Source: Cephalotus follicularis (taxonomy: Eukaryota; Streptophyta; Magnoliopsida; Oxalidales; Cephalotaceae). Taken from it: 64,000 nucleotides of DNA. The stretch's first letter is position 1, and every line of letters begins with the position of its first letter. This document shows, one piece after another, positions 32,611 to 43,352 of the stretch. The translations under genes and the position numbers were made by a program. The notes beneath the pieces are model-generated. The model was not told the DNA's origin, ran no database searches, and saw only the letters and a program-made list of their open reading frames with translations. The stretch is from assembly GCA_001972305.1 (NCBI GenBank), contig BDDD01001764.1:133626-197625 (forward strand), written 5' to 3'.

Positions 32611-32757
32611 ACGGAGTTATTCTTGTACGGTGAACCTGCATATATTTTTATATGTATTTACGGAGTTATTCTTGTATGGTGAACATGCACATATTTTTAT
32701 ATGTATTTACGGAGTTATTCTTGTATGGTGAACATGCATATATTTTTATATATGTAT
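32611..32757 (+). repeat. 49-bp tandem repeat, three copies, in LTR E
   Basis: Copies starting ACGGAGTTATTCTTGTA begin at 32611, 32660 and 32709, each followed by CGGTGAAC or TGGTGAAC, then a TA-rich part. A partial fourth copy follows (TGGAGATAT). Confidence 0.9.
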
Positions 32758-33282
32758 ATATGGAGATATATTGTGAAAATTACATGTCATGCTGCATCAC
32801 TATGCATTCATTCATGATACGCATTACCTTGACCTTAAACTGTAATTCATAAACTTTTCTACTTAGCCGAGTGAGGACAAAGGCTAACCCCTACTGTAAC
32901 AGATTGACGGAGTGGATATGTTATGGAGCATGCTTGAAGGCTTAAAGAGAAGACTTAGTTACTTCTCTTATTTCATGTACTGATTTATGGAACAATGACT
33001 TTGTAATTTGGATTAATGTAACTTGGGATATTTTGTTATTCTCGTACTGTATTTTATCACGGTTCGTTTATGGGCGATCGACAATGATGATGTTGGTTTT
33101 ATATAAACCTTGTTGGGCATCACGTAGTATGGGATGCGTGATGTATGTTTAATTCGGCTCATTTATGTTATTGCTTCCGCTATTTAAGGTTTTTATTTAT
33201 TGGTAAACTTGCACGAGCTGAATTATCTTGTGTTGATTGCCTTACCACTATGTCGTCTTAAATTGGAAAACGGGATGTGACA

Positions 33283-33340
33283 GTTTATGTCTTTTTATTT
33301 TTTTTATCAAACTTATTTTTATAACTTTCAAAAATATTAA
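33283..33340 (+). repeat. 3' LTR of element D, part 2 (58 bp, then lost)
   Basis: GTTTATGTC then a T-rich stretch aligns with 23140-23195. The match stops at about 33340, where protease sequence of element F starts. Confidence 0.88.
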
Positions 33341-33348
33341 TTACATCT
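33332..33348. other. Abrupt junction between D 3' LTR and F protease
   Basis: Left of about 33340 the bases follow LTR D; right of it the codons follow the protease of element I (FIASEF region). Only a few A/T bases are shared at the joint. There is no target duplication. It is either an end-joined large deletion or an assembly misjoin. Confidence 0.8.
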
Positions 33349-33672
33349 GATTGTGCTTACAACTTGCATGGTGTGTCTTCTAGTTTTCCTTATGTATTGG
33401 AGGTGAGTACTCCAGCGGGTACTTGTCTTCTGACTGATACTCTAATGAATAATTGTGAGATCACGGTAGCTGGGGTTCAGTTATCTGTTGATTTACTAGT
33501 ATTACCTATCCGGGATTTTGATGTGATCTTGGGGATAGACTGGCTCTACGTTCATCATGCTTGTGTTGATTGCTACAATAAGATGATGACCTTTTATCTT
33601 CGGGATGGGACTGAGTGCAAGTTTATCGAAGAGAAGAATGTTTCTGCTCCGATCATTTCGTATACTCGAGCA
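33340..33672 (+). pseudogene. Element F protease, front truncated
   Basis: The frame begins after the active-site motif, so the catalytic DSGA is missing. It continues HGVSSSFPYVLEVSTPAGTC, LLVLPIRDFDVILGIDWL, VDCYNKMMTFYLRDGTECKF and IISYTRA, almost residue for residue like element I (51170-50870). It ends at TAG 33673-33675. Confidence 0.9.
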
Positions 33673-33675
33673 TAG

Positions 33676-34446
33676 AAGTATCTCAAGCAAGGATGGGGAG
33701 GTTATTTGGCGTATGTGATTGATCACATGAAAGGTACGCCAAGTATTGAGCAAGTTCCTATTGCATGTGCTATCCCTGATGTATTTCTGGATGATCTTAC
33801 TTCATTGCCGCCAGAGAGGGATGTAGAGTTGAGTATTGAACTAGTGCCTGGGACTACTCCTATATCCAAATCTCTGTACCGAATGGCTCCTGCTGAATTG
33901 AAGGAGTTGAAGACTCAATTGCAGGATTATCTTGATAAGGGCTTCATCAGACCGAGTGTGTCACCGTGGGGAGCACCGGTCTTGTTTGTAAAAAAGAAGG
34001 ATGGATCGATGCGGCTATGCATCGATTACAGGTTGCTGAATCAGGTAATTGTGAAGAACAAGTATTCTCTACCACATATTGAGTAGTTGTTCGACCAATT
34101 ACAAGGCTCAACTGTATTCTTCAAACTTGAGCTGAGGACAGGTTATCATCAGTTGAGGATCCGGGAAGGTGATGTGGAGAAGACTGCATTTTGAACTAGA
34201 TATGGGAATTACGAATTTCTGATACTGCCGTTCGTTTTGACGAATGCTCCTACAGCCTATATGTTTTTTATGAACAGAGTATTCTTGCCCTATCTTGACC
34301 TGTTTGTCGTTATATTCTTAGACGACATCCTCATTTATTCGAGGAGTATTGAGGAGCACATGCAACATTCGAGGATTGTGTTGCAGACATTGTGAAAGGA
34401 ACAATTATTTGCCAAATTCAGCAAGTGTGAGTTTTGGCTGGATCAC
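33676..34446 (+). pseudogene. Element F reverse transcriptase
   Basis: Begins with [19 protein letters not shown] and the acidic linker, then [41 protein letters not shown] at 34084 (GAG in element I), a TGA at 34192 (also present in I) and a TGA at 34395 (CGA in I) interrupt it. The palm motif reads [12 protein letters not shown] near 34313-34345. The motif [17 protein letters not shown] has Val for the Gly of LPFGLTN. Confidence 0.9.
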
Positions 34447-35090
34447 GTGACTTTCCTAGGTCACATTGTGTCGAGCAAAGGATTGACGGTGGATCCTTCA
34501 AAGATTGAGAGAATTGTAGATTGGCCCCAACCGAGGATCGTTAATAAGGTTCGTAGCTTCTTAGGATTGGCTGGCTATTACAGAAGGTTCATCAAAGGGT
34601 TTTCGAAGCTTGCTACACCATTGACACTTTTGATTCAGAAGAAGTCATGTTTTGTGTGGGATTATTCTTGTGAAGCAAGTTTCCAGGAGTTAAAGAGTCA
34701 GTTGATTTCGACTCCAGTGTCGTCATTACTTGGTTTTACTGTTTACACTGATGCTTCTGGGAAGGGCTTGGGATGCGTCCTTACGCAACATGGTAGAGTG
34801 ATTGCATACGCATCAAGGAAGTTGAAGCCGTACGAAGAAAATTATCCTATACACGATCTTGAGTTGGCAGCCATAGTGTTCGCTTTACAGAAATGGAGAC
34901 ACTATCTCTATGGTGCTCAATTTGAGATCTTCAAGGACCAAAAGAGTCTGAAATATCTGTTTTCCCAGGAGGAGCTAAACATGAGACAGAGAAGGTGGGT
35001 GGAGTTCTTTAACGATTATAGCTGTAACATTCAATACCACCCAGGGAAGGCAAATGTAGTGGCAGATGCCCTGAGTCGCAAGGCAATGAT
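34447..35090 (+). pseudogene. Element F RT thumb and RNase H
   Basis: [36 protein letters not shown], then RNase H: the catalytic [47 protein letters not shown] (relatives have TDHKSL, so a catalytic Asp is Lys-Asp-Gln here) and [13 protein letters not shown]. The frame stays open into solo LTR G, which splits it at 35090. Confidence 0.92.
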
Positions 35091-36361
35091 TGTCACGCCC
35101 CGAACCGCGAAGGTGAACCCCCACGATCCGACGCATGATCTACCATCCGTTCAGTCATTCATCATTATATTCATCATACTCCATAAGTGCTATATATAAA
35201 AGCCTTTAAACAATCAAACAACATCAGCGAAATACTCAATTCAAATAAAAACTAACTCTTAAAATCTCCCGAAAATCGGGCATGATGTATTCGTTTATCG
35301 GACTTAACCCCCTGTAAAGAAAAACTCATTTTATATATTTTCACACTCCCGAAGGAGGAATCAACAGTTTATATACATATGGGGCTCAGTCCTCAGCAAT
35401 CACAACTTAACTCATCATCACATCATTCTAATGCCTCAAATCATAGGCTTGTCCCTCTTTAATACATCAACACATATATCATAAGCACTGCCACATGTCG
35501 GCAGGTCGATAGCTGAAATAAAACGTCCCTTATACATCTTTAGATTTGTCTCTTTACATAACAAGTCTTATATATCAATACAATTTAACTATAAACATAA
35601 GGCCCCTTTCGATTCTATATAAGCAAACCCATATCCGTTACCATAAGTAGAATCATATACAAAATGGCAAACCAAAATATATACTATAGAGAATCCGTCA
35701 TCCCAGCCTGTCTCATTTAATACAATTCGTATAAGTAAATCCATAGTATGATCATAATGAAGCCATATACAATAATAATACAATCCCAACACCATTACTA
35801 TTCAAGATCCAGCTTAGGTATCCATCCATCTCGATCCATTTCACTGTAATCCATCACCTGGGCCTGACCCATCCCATTTACAATGAAATGAAATGGGTCA
35901 GCGACATATGTCGTGTAGGGTATACTATGTGCTATGTATGCGACAGTTATAACAGTATGCAATGTATGCATCAATACAGTAGTGTGACAGTGTAACAGTA
36001 TGTCGTGTAACGGTACAGTGACAGTACAGTGCACGGTGAATAGTAACGGTGAACAGTAATAGTGCATTACAGTATATCAGTGTGCAGTGAACAGTGACGG
36101 GGTACAGTGCAGTACAATATATCAGTGTACAGTTGCGGGTAGCGTCGATATACCAACCGTCCCTAAGCGGGGTATATCTAGCTGGTCCTAATCACATCCA
36201 AGGCCATAGGCCTGCAGACACTCAGTAATCAGTCAGTCACAGTACATAAGAACAAACAATCCATAGGTCCATCCCCCTATCTACATACTCTCAGAGTCGT
36301 AGATGAGTAGGGTTGAGATAACATTGACCACACAGTGTTTACAGTACGGCTTGTCCTCTAC

Positions 36362-36480
36362 GGTCCCAGCCTATATTATTCCGACCGTCCACTATGGTCC
36401 CAGTCTATATTGCTTCGGCCGTCCACTATGGTCCCAGCCTATATTGTTCCGACCATCCACTATGGTCCCAGTGTATATTA
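36362..36480. repeat. 34-bp tandem repeat, about 3.5 copies, in LTR G
   Basis: GGTCCCAG starts copies at 36362, 36396, 36430 and 36464, each followed by TATATT and CGNCCGTCCACTAT with few changes. Confidence 0.93.
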
Positions 36481-37026
36481 TGTGGTCTAAGATTCATAAC
36501 CTTCATGACGGAAACAAAGGGTATGAATGCGTTATCTCGTTTGGTCTCAACAGTATCAGTCATGACAGTAATCATACAGTAGTCGCACCCAGTAACAGTT
36601 ACAGTAAATAGTAACAGTAAACAGTAGAAATGATAGGAACCTAAAGGACCAATGTGATCCACATCCGTCAATACAGTTTTCAAACAGTTTTCAGTAATAG
36701 TATTCAGTAATAGTTTCAGTAACAGTTGTTGGTCCCTATCAAAGGTTGTAAAACAATGGAGAGAAAGTCCAGTTGGATATCCGGGCCCTGATGTCCAAAA
36801 GGAGCTATCCTAACCATTCTTGAAAATCGTTTGTATAAAACTCTTTTGTCGCACTTTCTTCAAGAATCACTTAGAAAACTTGAGTCAAAGCTTTAACAGT
36901 GTTAAAAGATGATTCGCATAGGATACAAGGCCTTAGGGAGGCTTCCTATGGAATGAATTTAAAGAAGAAACAGTTTGGATTTGAAGACAGCGAGAAACAG
37001 TGCCATTTCGCAAAACAGGGCACTAA

Positions 37027-37190
37027 GCATCGACTAGTTGAGTTTAAAAGTGTAAAGTGTCGAGTATTCAATTTTAACACACAAAAGAGTCGATGGTTTT
37101 AGAAAGCATAAATATAAAGCATCGACTACTCAGTTTGAAGACATGAAAGCGTCGACGGGTCAGTTTTGAAAGCAGTAAAGTGTCGACGGT
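37027..37190. repeat. GTCGA-type array in LTR G with 30-32 bp steps
   Basis: Sites related to CGTCGACGG start at 37028, 37058, 37088, 37120, 37150 and 37181: steps 30, 30, 32, 30, 31. Five of six are preceded by AAAG- or AAGAG-type bases. The step is about three turns of the helix, not two as in the other arrays. Confidence 0.85.
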
Positions 37191-38639
37191 TTCATCAGAA
37201 ACAACAGTTCGCAATTCAGTTCGCAAATCAATGAGACTATGTCCGAAATCGATGAAGTCCGTTTCAGTTCAATATAAACAGTTTGTAAATCCATACCCAA
37301 TTCCCAGTCGGTGAAACAACCAGTAATCACAGTAAAACAGTAACTATAGCAGTCAATCAACACTCAGTGATAGTAATACTGTAAAAATCCACATAGTTCA
37401 TTGAAATGCATGATTGCAGTGCAAATAGTATAGCCTACCAGTTGAAGCATTAACAACAGTTTCGCTTGCTATTCCAGGGATTCTGTAGCAGAACCGACGA
37501 CCGTTAGCTCCTCCAAGCTTAAACCGGCTATCGAATCGACATCGCTTGGGAACCTCTTATCCTTGATCACTTCATTCACCCTGCATATACAACACGTTTT
37601 CGTTACACTCTACACACGGAAACCAAGCATAGCCGCCATCGAAGCTTCGGCCAGTTTTCGGCCAACTCACTTAGCTCCAACGACACCCATAAACAGACTC
37701 CACATTGGTCGATCAATTCATATCTTCCGAGGAACCGCTGTGACTCACCGTGAAAGGAGGTGTCAACGGTCGGCAGTGAGTTCGACTCACTGAGTCAACT
37801 CGCCGGACTTCAATAGTTTCGGACAACACTCAAAAACGCCATAACCGACATCAAAGTCCTTCAATCAAGCCGCTGGTGGCCGAGACTCGGTGAGAATTGG
37901 CGCTGACGCGCCTTGCCGGAGCTCTGGTCAGGGCGCTCGAGCTCCGGTCGCACCACCGTGCACCTCCAAATCTTGCGGTCATTCCATTGTTGGTCGAGAC
38001 TCGGTATGACTCGGCGCCAAATGCCGTGTCTTAGGAGGCAACGAGTCGAGGTGACTCAGCTGACTCAGCCAGCGCAAAACAAACAATTTACGCCGGAAAA
38101 ATGCTTAAACCATCATCACCGTGGGTAGAGCTAGTCTCCTTGACAAGGACCGGCTCCAACCACGGTGACAGCAACGGTGGAAACGATGCTGACAGTTGCC
38201 CTCGGCAACACAGTTAAGAAGAAAAGATGAGGGAGAAGGAAAAGGGAAAAGGGCTTACCAGTGGAAATGAAGACTCCGTCTGACGGGCTCTCCTTTCCGG
38301 GCGTTGCGCCACACCGGCGTCCTCCTCTTTCTCTTCTCTCCCGATCGCGCTCTGCCTCCCCTCACTCTTTCCCCCATTTTCACGAGTCTGGCGGGTTAAT
38401 AAGGAGAAAATTCCGCCTTTGTCTTTTTATTAGTCAATTATTAGTGTTTTGGTCCCATATGCCACCATGTGTCTTTACTCCCCCATTTATTTAACGATGT
38501 TGGGTCACAACAATTCATAAAAGAATTATTCTATACATCACATTAAAATAAAATCCAACAATATATTATGTTCAAAACACCACTTCACAATATCATTTAT
38601 CATAAACAATTACAATATATTCTGGGGGCTTACAATGAT

Positions 38640-40167
38640 TGCTAGTACAATGCTTTCATAGTGGAAGCTATTGGAGGAATTTCCAAGATGGAATCCGTTC
38701 ATGGTTTCCCGAGGAGTTATTGTGGCAATTCTTAGAACCCAATTGGAACTTCTGGATCGTATTCTGACTGCTTAGTTCAGTGGCACTGAGTTATGGACTA
38801 TTTGTGAGAATCTAGACACTGATTCTGAATTCTCCATCCATGCTGATGGTATATTGAGGTTTCGAGGAAAGGTATGTGTTCCGGATGACAATAGCATCAA
38901 AGGTGACCTACTGTAGCAAGCCCACAAGTCAAATTACAGTGTTCATCCAAGAAGTTCTAAGATGTGGCATGACCTGAAAAGGAACTATTGGTGGAGTGGT
39001 ATGAAAAGTGGGATTACAGAATATGTAGCCATATGTTTGACCTGTCAGAGAGTGAAGGCTGAACATCAGAAACCTACGAGACTGCTACAATTGTTACCAG
39101 TGGTTGACTTGAAATGGGAGCATGTGACCATGGACTTCGTGTCTGGATTACCGAGGTCACGAAATCAGCATAAAGCAGTGTGGGTTGTAGTGGACAGACT
39201 CACCAAGTCTGCGCACTTTCTTCTGATGAGGATGACCTATTCCATTGAGAAGTTAGCTCAATTATATATCCGGGAGATAGTGAGGTTGCATGGAGTACAG
39301 GTCAGTATTGTTGGTGATCGTGATGCGAGATTCACTTCAAGGTTCTAGAAGAGGTTCCAAGCAGCGATGGGAACAACGTTGAACTTCAGTAATGTATTTC
39401 ACCCACAAACCGATGGACAGTCTGAGCATACCATTCATACTCTTGAAGATATGCGGCAGGATTGTATGATTCATTTTGTTGGTAGTTGGGAGGATCAACT
39501 TTCCCTGATTGAGTTATCGTACAAAACTAACTATCATGCCAGCATTGGAATGGCTCCCTATGAAGCCTTGCATGGGAGAAAGTGCATATCTCCTATTTGC
39601 TGTGATGAGGAGGGTGAGAAACAAGTGCTGGGACCAAACCTGGTGCAAAAAACTACTGATAAATTGGAAGTGACCAAGAAGAGGTTACTAGCTGCACAGA
39701 GCTGGCAAAAGAGTTATGCCGACATAAAGGGGAGGAAGCTAGAATTCGAGAAGGGAGATCATATTTTTCTAAAGATCTCGCCTGCGAAGGGTATACACCG
39801 TTTTGGCCTCAAGGGGGAGTTAGCTCCAAGGTACATTGGACCTTATGAGATACTGGAGAGTGTTTGGGAAGTGGCATATCAGATTGCACTACCGCCCAAC
39901 TTGTCGAATGCGCATAACGTATTTAATGTTTCCATGCTACGGAAATGCATACCTGACTCATCTCACATATTGAGCTACGACCCTAGATTCATCAGTGATA
40001 ATTTGTCATACGAAGAGAGGCCGACGAGGATTGTGGATTGGATGGAGAAAGTACTGAGGAATAAGAATATTCCTATGGTAAAGGTATTGTGGCGGTTTCA
40101 CGGGGTCAAAGAAGCAACCTGGGAACGTGAAGCTAAGATGATGGAGACATTTCCTCACTTGTTCTGA
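38640..40167 (+). pseudogene. Element F integrase with chromodomain-like tail
   Basis: Linker, then zinc-finger remnants ([25 protein letters not shown]), core with [20 protein letters not shown] and TDGQSEHTIHT, so the three catalytic acids are all present. Then MAPYEALHGRKC, GDHIFLKISPAKGIHRFG, RYIGPYEILESV and FNVSMLRK. The tail VKVLWRFHGVKEATWERE (about 40080-40130) is like chromovirus chromodomain starts. TAG stops at 38774 (CAG in I), 38914 (TAG also in I) and 39347 (TGG in I). From 39367 to 40167 the frame is open for 266 codons. Confidence 0.93.
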
Positions 40168-40201
40168 ATGTAAAAGCTAAATTCGGGGACGAATTTTCTT
40201 T

Positions 40202-40214
40202 AAGGTGAGGGGAA
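40202..40214 (+). other. Polypurine tract of element F
   Basis: AAGGTGAGGGGAA directly before the LTR start TGTAATAACCGC. Confidence 0.88.
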
Positions 40215-40387
40215 TGTAATAACCGCAATTTTCAATTAATGTATATTGTACAATGTTGAATAAAATATACATTATATTGAGGTTTAGTGTCCAATTATTA
40301 TGAATAATTTATACGTTGATGGGCTTAGAATTGAATGAAATTGAGGTTTCATTAAATAAACTTAAGGAACCAGAATCAGCACCTAAT

Positions 40388-40466
40388 AACCGACTGTTCC
40401 AGGGTAACAGTTGACTGGTTGATTGATGGAACGACAGTCGACTGTCACAGGGTAACAGTCGGCTGG
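40388..40466 (+). repeat. GTCGAC palindrome array, cluster 1 of LTR F
   Basis: Sites start at about 40388, 40409, 40436 and 40457: steps 21, 27, 21. Cores AACCGACTG, AGTTGACTG, AGTCGACTG and AGTCGGCTG. The step pattern 21, about 28, 21 equals that of cluster 1 in element I. Confidence 0.9.
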
Positions 40467-41203
40467 TCTAGCTCAGACAGGTGTCTGTGCATGGCGTGTG
40501 AAACAGGGCAGTGACAGTTGATGCCAAGTCTCCTAAAATGTCTCATGCAGGACAGATGCGTGTCACTAGCTGCCTTAAAAATGCAAGAGTGGTGTCTTGC
40601 ATGTGCTCTGCAGACCTGCAAACCTGCAAAACTGAAACTGAAATGAGTAAGAAGATGTACATGTGAGAGAGAGAAGAGGAAAAGTTGAAAACTTGAGTTA
40701 GAGAGTTCAGCCGAATTCTTAAGCGAATTCGTATATATCACCTCTTGCATGAGTAATTTTGAGTGTCAAACGTTGAAAGGAGAAGAGAATCATCAGATGG
40801 TTAGTGCATGTGGAATTGAAGTTTCAAGTAGAGTTAGAAACTTGGAAGCTTAATGTCAAGAGGTAAGCTTCTGTTATGCTTCAGTTGTTGTTATAGTTGT
40901 TCAATTGGCGTATATGTACTGATTTTATTCCACATATATCCCCTGTTAACATGTGCACATAGTTAATTGCTGGGTTGCTGAAGATTGATTGGTTTTAGAG
41001 TTTTTGGAGCTCAAAGAGAAGAATTAATCCGAATTGATTCTAGGATAGCATTAGTGGTAAAGGTATTTACATGTTTTTTAAGATATAGTATGTATATCAT
41101 GTATGGATAATTGCTATACGAAATTATTAATTGGTTTGAATTGGATTGTGAACATGCATACTCTGTTCCTGTTAGCTACTGCCTGTCGATTTTCTGGGCG
41201 AAA

Positions 41204-41317
41204 CAGTTGACTGTTGAGCCTAACAGTCGACTACTCGATGTAAGCAGCCGACTGTTACGGACAAACAGTCGACTACTAAATGTAAACAGCCAACTTTTCT
41301 TATGAACAGTTGACTGT
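41204..41317 (+). repeat. GTCGAC palindrome array, cluster 2 of LTR F
   Basis: Sites start at 41205, 41225, 41246, 41267, 41288 and 41308: steps 20, 21, 21, 21, 20. Cores AGTTGACTG, AGTCGACTA, AGCCGACTG, AGTCGACTA, AGCCAACTT, AGTTGACTG. Confidence 0.92.
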
Positions 41318-42651
41318 TAAGAGATACTTTGCTGATAATAGGTAATGTTTAGGCTTAAATTTTATGTAATCATATTGGCCTCCATATGGGATTATTCTAA
41401 CATTCAATCCTGGCCATATGTAGTTACATTTCGGGATTTAAACGACTTATGCATTCCTTGTATGAATTGTGTAAGAATGAGTATGGTTATGCTAATGATC
41501 TTTGTGTGAATCCTTGAATTGCTACTGTCCCTATTGTTATGATGCTGTATAATGCTGCTGTTATAGATATTATATATCTATTAAGTGTTCATAAACACTA
41601 TTGTTTCACTTAATTTCAGGGATTGAACCAACTAAGTGCTACATGAACAAATAAGGATTTTAACTATGGTTTTCAAAATGGAGACTTATTGTCAATGATT
41701 TACTGTTTCCTCCCATGAGAGGTACCACTATTTTTTTTGTTCTCCAAAACCGAACCACTATTTTATTGATACCGTTTCCTCCAAAAGAGAGGTACGGTCA
41801 TGGAATTGTTAAATGTTTCTAAAAGAAAACTACTACAATATTTCATATTACAAATATATATAATATTTTTATTGAATTGATTGTCTATGCTTTTTGCCGT
41901 ATACGAGTGATAGGAGACATCACTGGCTACGGGGGCGGTCCTATGGGCCAGGAGTTGGCTAGAGCTTCCACCAAACTTATCTGTAATGCAGATCTTGATT
42001 GTTACTTACCCGCTAAATGCCGGAGGAATTGTTACCTTATCTATCATCTGCGGAGTGTAGGGTGATAGTTAGTTGGTGCGCAGTTGGTGCTAGGAGTTAG
42101 CGACATGTGAGACCCAACCATTGTATTGATTGATTCTACCCTTGTGCGGTATTGTTGAATTATACTGTTTATGACCACTTGGCATGAGTGATCATATATA
42201 TTGGAATACTTAAATATATATGTTATTTTAAAAATAAACTTTCATGCGTGTTTACATTTATATATTCTTTCTCATGCATTATTCCTAGTTAGGCGAGTGA
42301 GGACAAAGGCTAACCCCTACAATTTCAGATTGACGAAGGTATTTGGGCAAGTGCGGCTGAAGCTTCTTGAAGAGAACTTCTATTTTAATTAAGGTTGTTA
42401 CTTTAAGATGTCAAGCTGCATTGTAATAAATCATACTCCGTTCGTTATATTTACATCTCAGGCATGTAATTTATGACCTTGTGTTGTACTTAAAGCACGT
42501 AGTGTGGGCTGCGTGCGGATAATTTTAATAATCCGGTATTGGAATGCTTCCGCTTTGGTTTAATGGATATCGGTTAATTGTTGAATGTTAGATTATTATA
42601 ACTGATATCTTTATATATGTTGTTGTTTGGAAAATGGGGTGTGACAGTTAA

Positions 42652-42783
42652 ACGTCGACACCTTTGTCTTAAGCGTCGACGCCTTAACACACCTATTGTA
42701 AAGCGCTGACACCTATGCCTTTACCATCGGTGCTTTAGTTGAAATGACTTAAGCATTGATGCTTATTCTTAACCGTCGACTCT
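42652..42783 (+). repeat. GCGTCGACGC-type array, first cluster in LTR J
   Basis: Sites related to CGTCGACGC start at 42653, 42674, 42704, 42725, 42754 and 42774: steps 21, 30, 21, 29, 20. Many are flanked by TTAAG or AAAG on the left and CTT or CCTT on the right. Confidence 0.9.
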
Positions 42784-43352
42784 TTAAACCGTTTTCCTTA
42801 ATTGTGTGTTGTCGAAGGCTTAGTTTAGAAAGTGGGATTTTACGATAATCTGAACATATGCTTTCCTTATGTGTTGACCGCGTATCAGTAAGAAAGGAAA
42901 GCCTTTAAATCTACACGTTTTCGCCATCAAATGCATGTTTTTCATTCTTTAAAAACAATCATCTGCACCATTTTTTTTAACCAGCCACAACAATTTTCTT
43001 TTCACTGTTCTTCTCATTGTTTTCTCATCATCTTGAGGTATGTCATGATACTGGTTTGTTGTCATTATATATATTACTGTTAATGTTGAATATAAATTTA
43101 CATTGTTCAAAACTTCATTACTAACTGTTCTAAATAATGTATTTTGAGAAATGATGTTTTGAAAGTTTTTGGTGCTACATTCAACTGTAAATCCATATGT
43201 CTATGCATTTAAATTGATATACTAATGTTTTTCAAATAGAAAAGCCATGTTTTACAACCTATATACTAATGTTTTATGAATTACATTTTAGAAAACTGGA
43301 TTTTGATCATAATGCAAGTATACATTGACCCGTTTTTCATGTTTTAACCCAA

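Larger units (their letters stand above)
30683..33282 (+). mobile_element. Solo LTR E (2.6 kb)
   Basis: Ends are TGTAACTCCCGAG and CGGGATGTGACA. The target duplication GTTTA is exact (30678-30682 and 33283-33287). No internal coding region. It contains two GTCGAC arrays at offsets of about 166-316 and 1147-1355, the TGCATGTGA inverted repeat at offset 335, a 49-bp tandem repeat and the conserved block with GAGGACAAAGGCTAACCCC at 32861-32900. The layout matches that of LTRs B, F and I, so it is a related chromovirus-type family. Confidence 0.94.
22949..33340 (+). mobile_element. Element D: Ty3/gypsy chromovirus-type retrotransposon, decayed, 3' LTR truncated
   Basis: Plus-strand element with 5' LTR 22949-25734, primer site, gag, protease, RT, RNase H, integrase, chromodomain-like tail, polypurine tract and 3' LTR from 30491. 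The 3' LTR is interrupted by solo LTR E and breaks off at about 33340, where element F begins mid-gene. The internal region is nearly complete in length, but about fourteen stops split it, most of them TAG at positions where related copies have Gln. Confidence 0.93.
35091..38634 (-). mobile_element. Solo LTR G (3.5 kb)
   Basis: Plus-strand ends TGTCACGCCCCGAACC and GGGGGCTTACA, with exact target duplication ATGAT (35086-35090 and 38635-38639); the F reading frame resumes after it. The end type (TGTCACGCCCC at left) matches LTR A and indicates minus orientation. No gag or pol motif was found in any frame. It holds a 34-bp tandem repeat, a GTCGA-type array with 30-bp steps and several TGASTCA sites near 37740-38070. 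The open frames near 37560-38130 and 38260-38490 lack known domains. Confidence 0.92.
33340..42646 (+). mobile_element. Element F: Ty3/gypsy chromovirus-type retrotransposon, 5' part missing, same family as I
   Basis: Plus-strand element lacking its 5' LTR, gag and the front of protease. It then has protease, RT, RNase H, integrase, tail, polypurine tract and 3' LTR (40215-42646). Solo LTR G is inserted after RNase H. Protein and LTR sequence match element I closely. It is inserted in LTR J; GTTAA after its LTR end would be the right target duplication, but the left copy is lost. Confidence 0.93.
40215..42646 (+). repeat. 3' LTR of element F (2.4 kb)
   Basis: Starts TGTAATAACCGCAATTTTC, ends TGGGGTGTGACA, matching the LTRs of element I on the other strand. 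It holds GTCGAC cluster 1 (offset 173-255), a TGCAAGA/TCTTGCA inverted repeat near 40581-40602 (offset about 366), GTCGAC cluster 2 (offset 990-1103) and the conserved GAGGACAAAGGCTAACCCC block at 42287-42320. No gene is seen in the rest. Confidence 0.93.

Noticed and set aside
32395-32852. Frames of 66-95 codons in LTR E
   Set aside because: The second is built by the 49-bp tandem repeat. Neither has a domain, and both lie in a solo LTR.
37560-38500. Possible host gene exon in a GC-rich stretch with frames of 71-77 codons
   Set aside because: The stretch is wholly inside solo LTR G, flanked by an exact target duplication, and no frame has a recognisable motif or clear splice structure.
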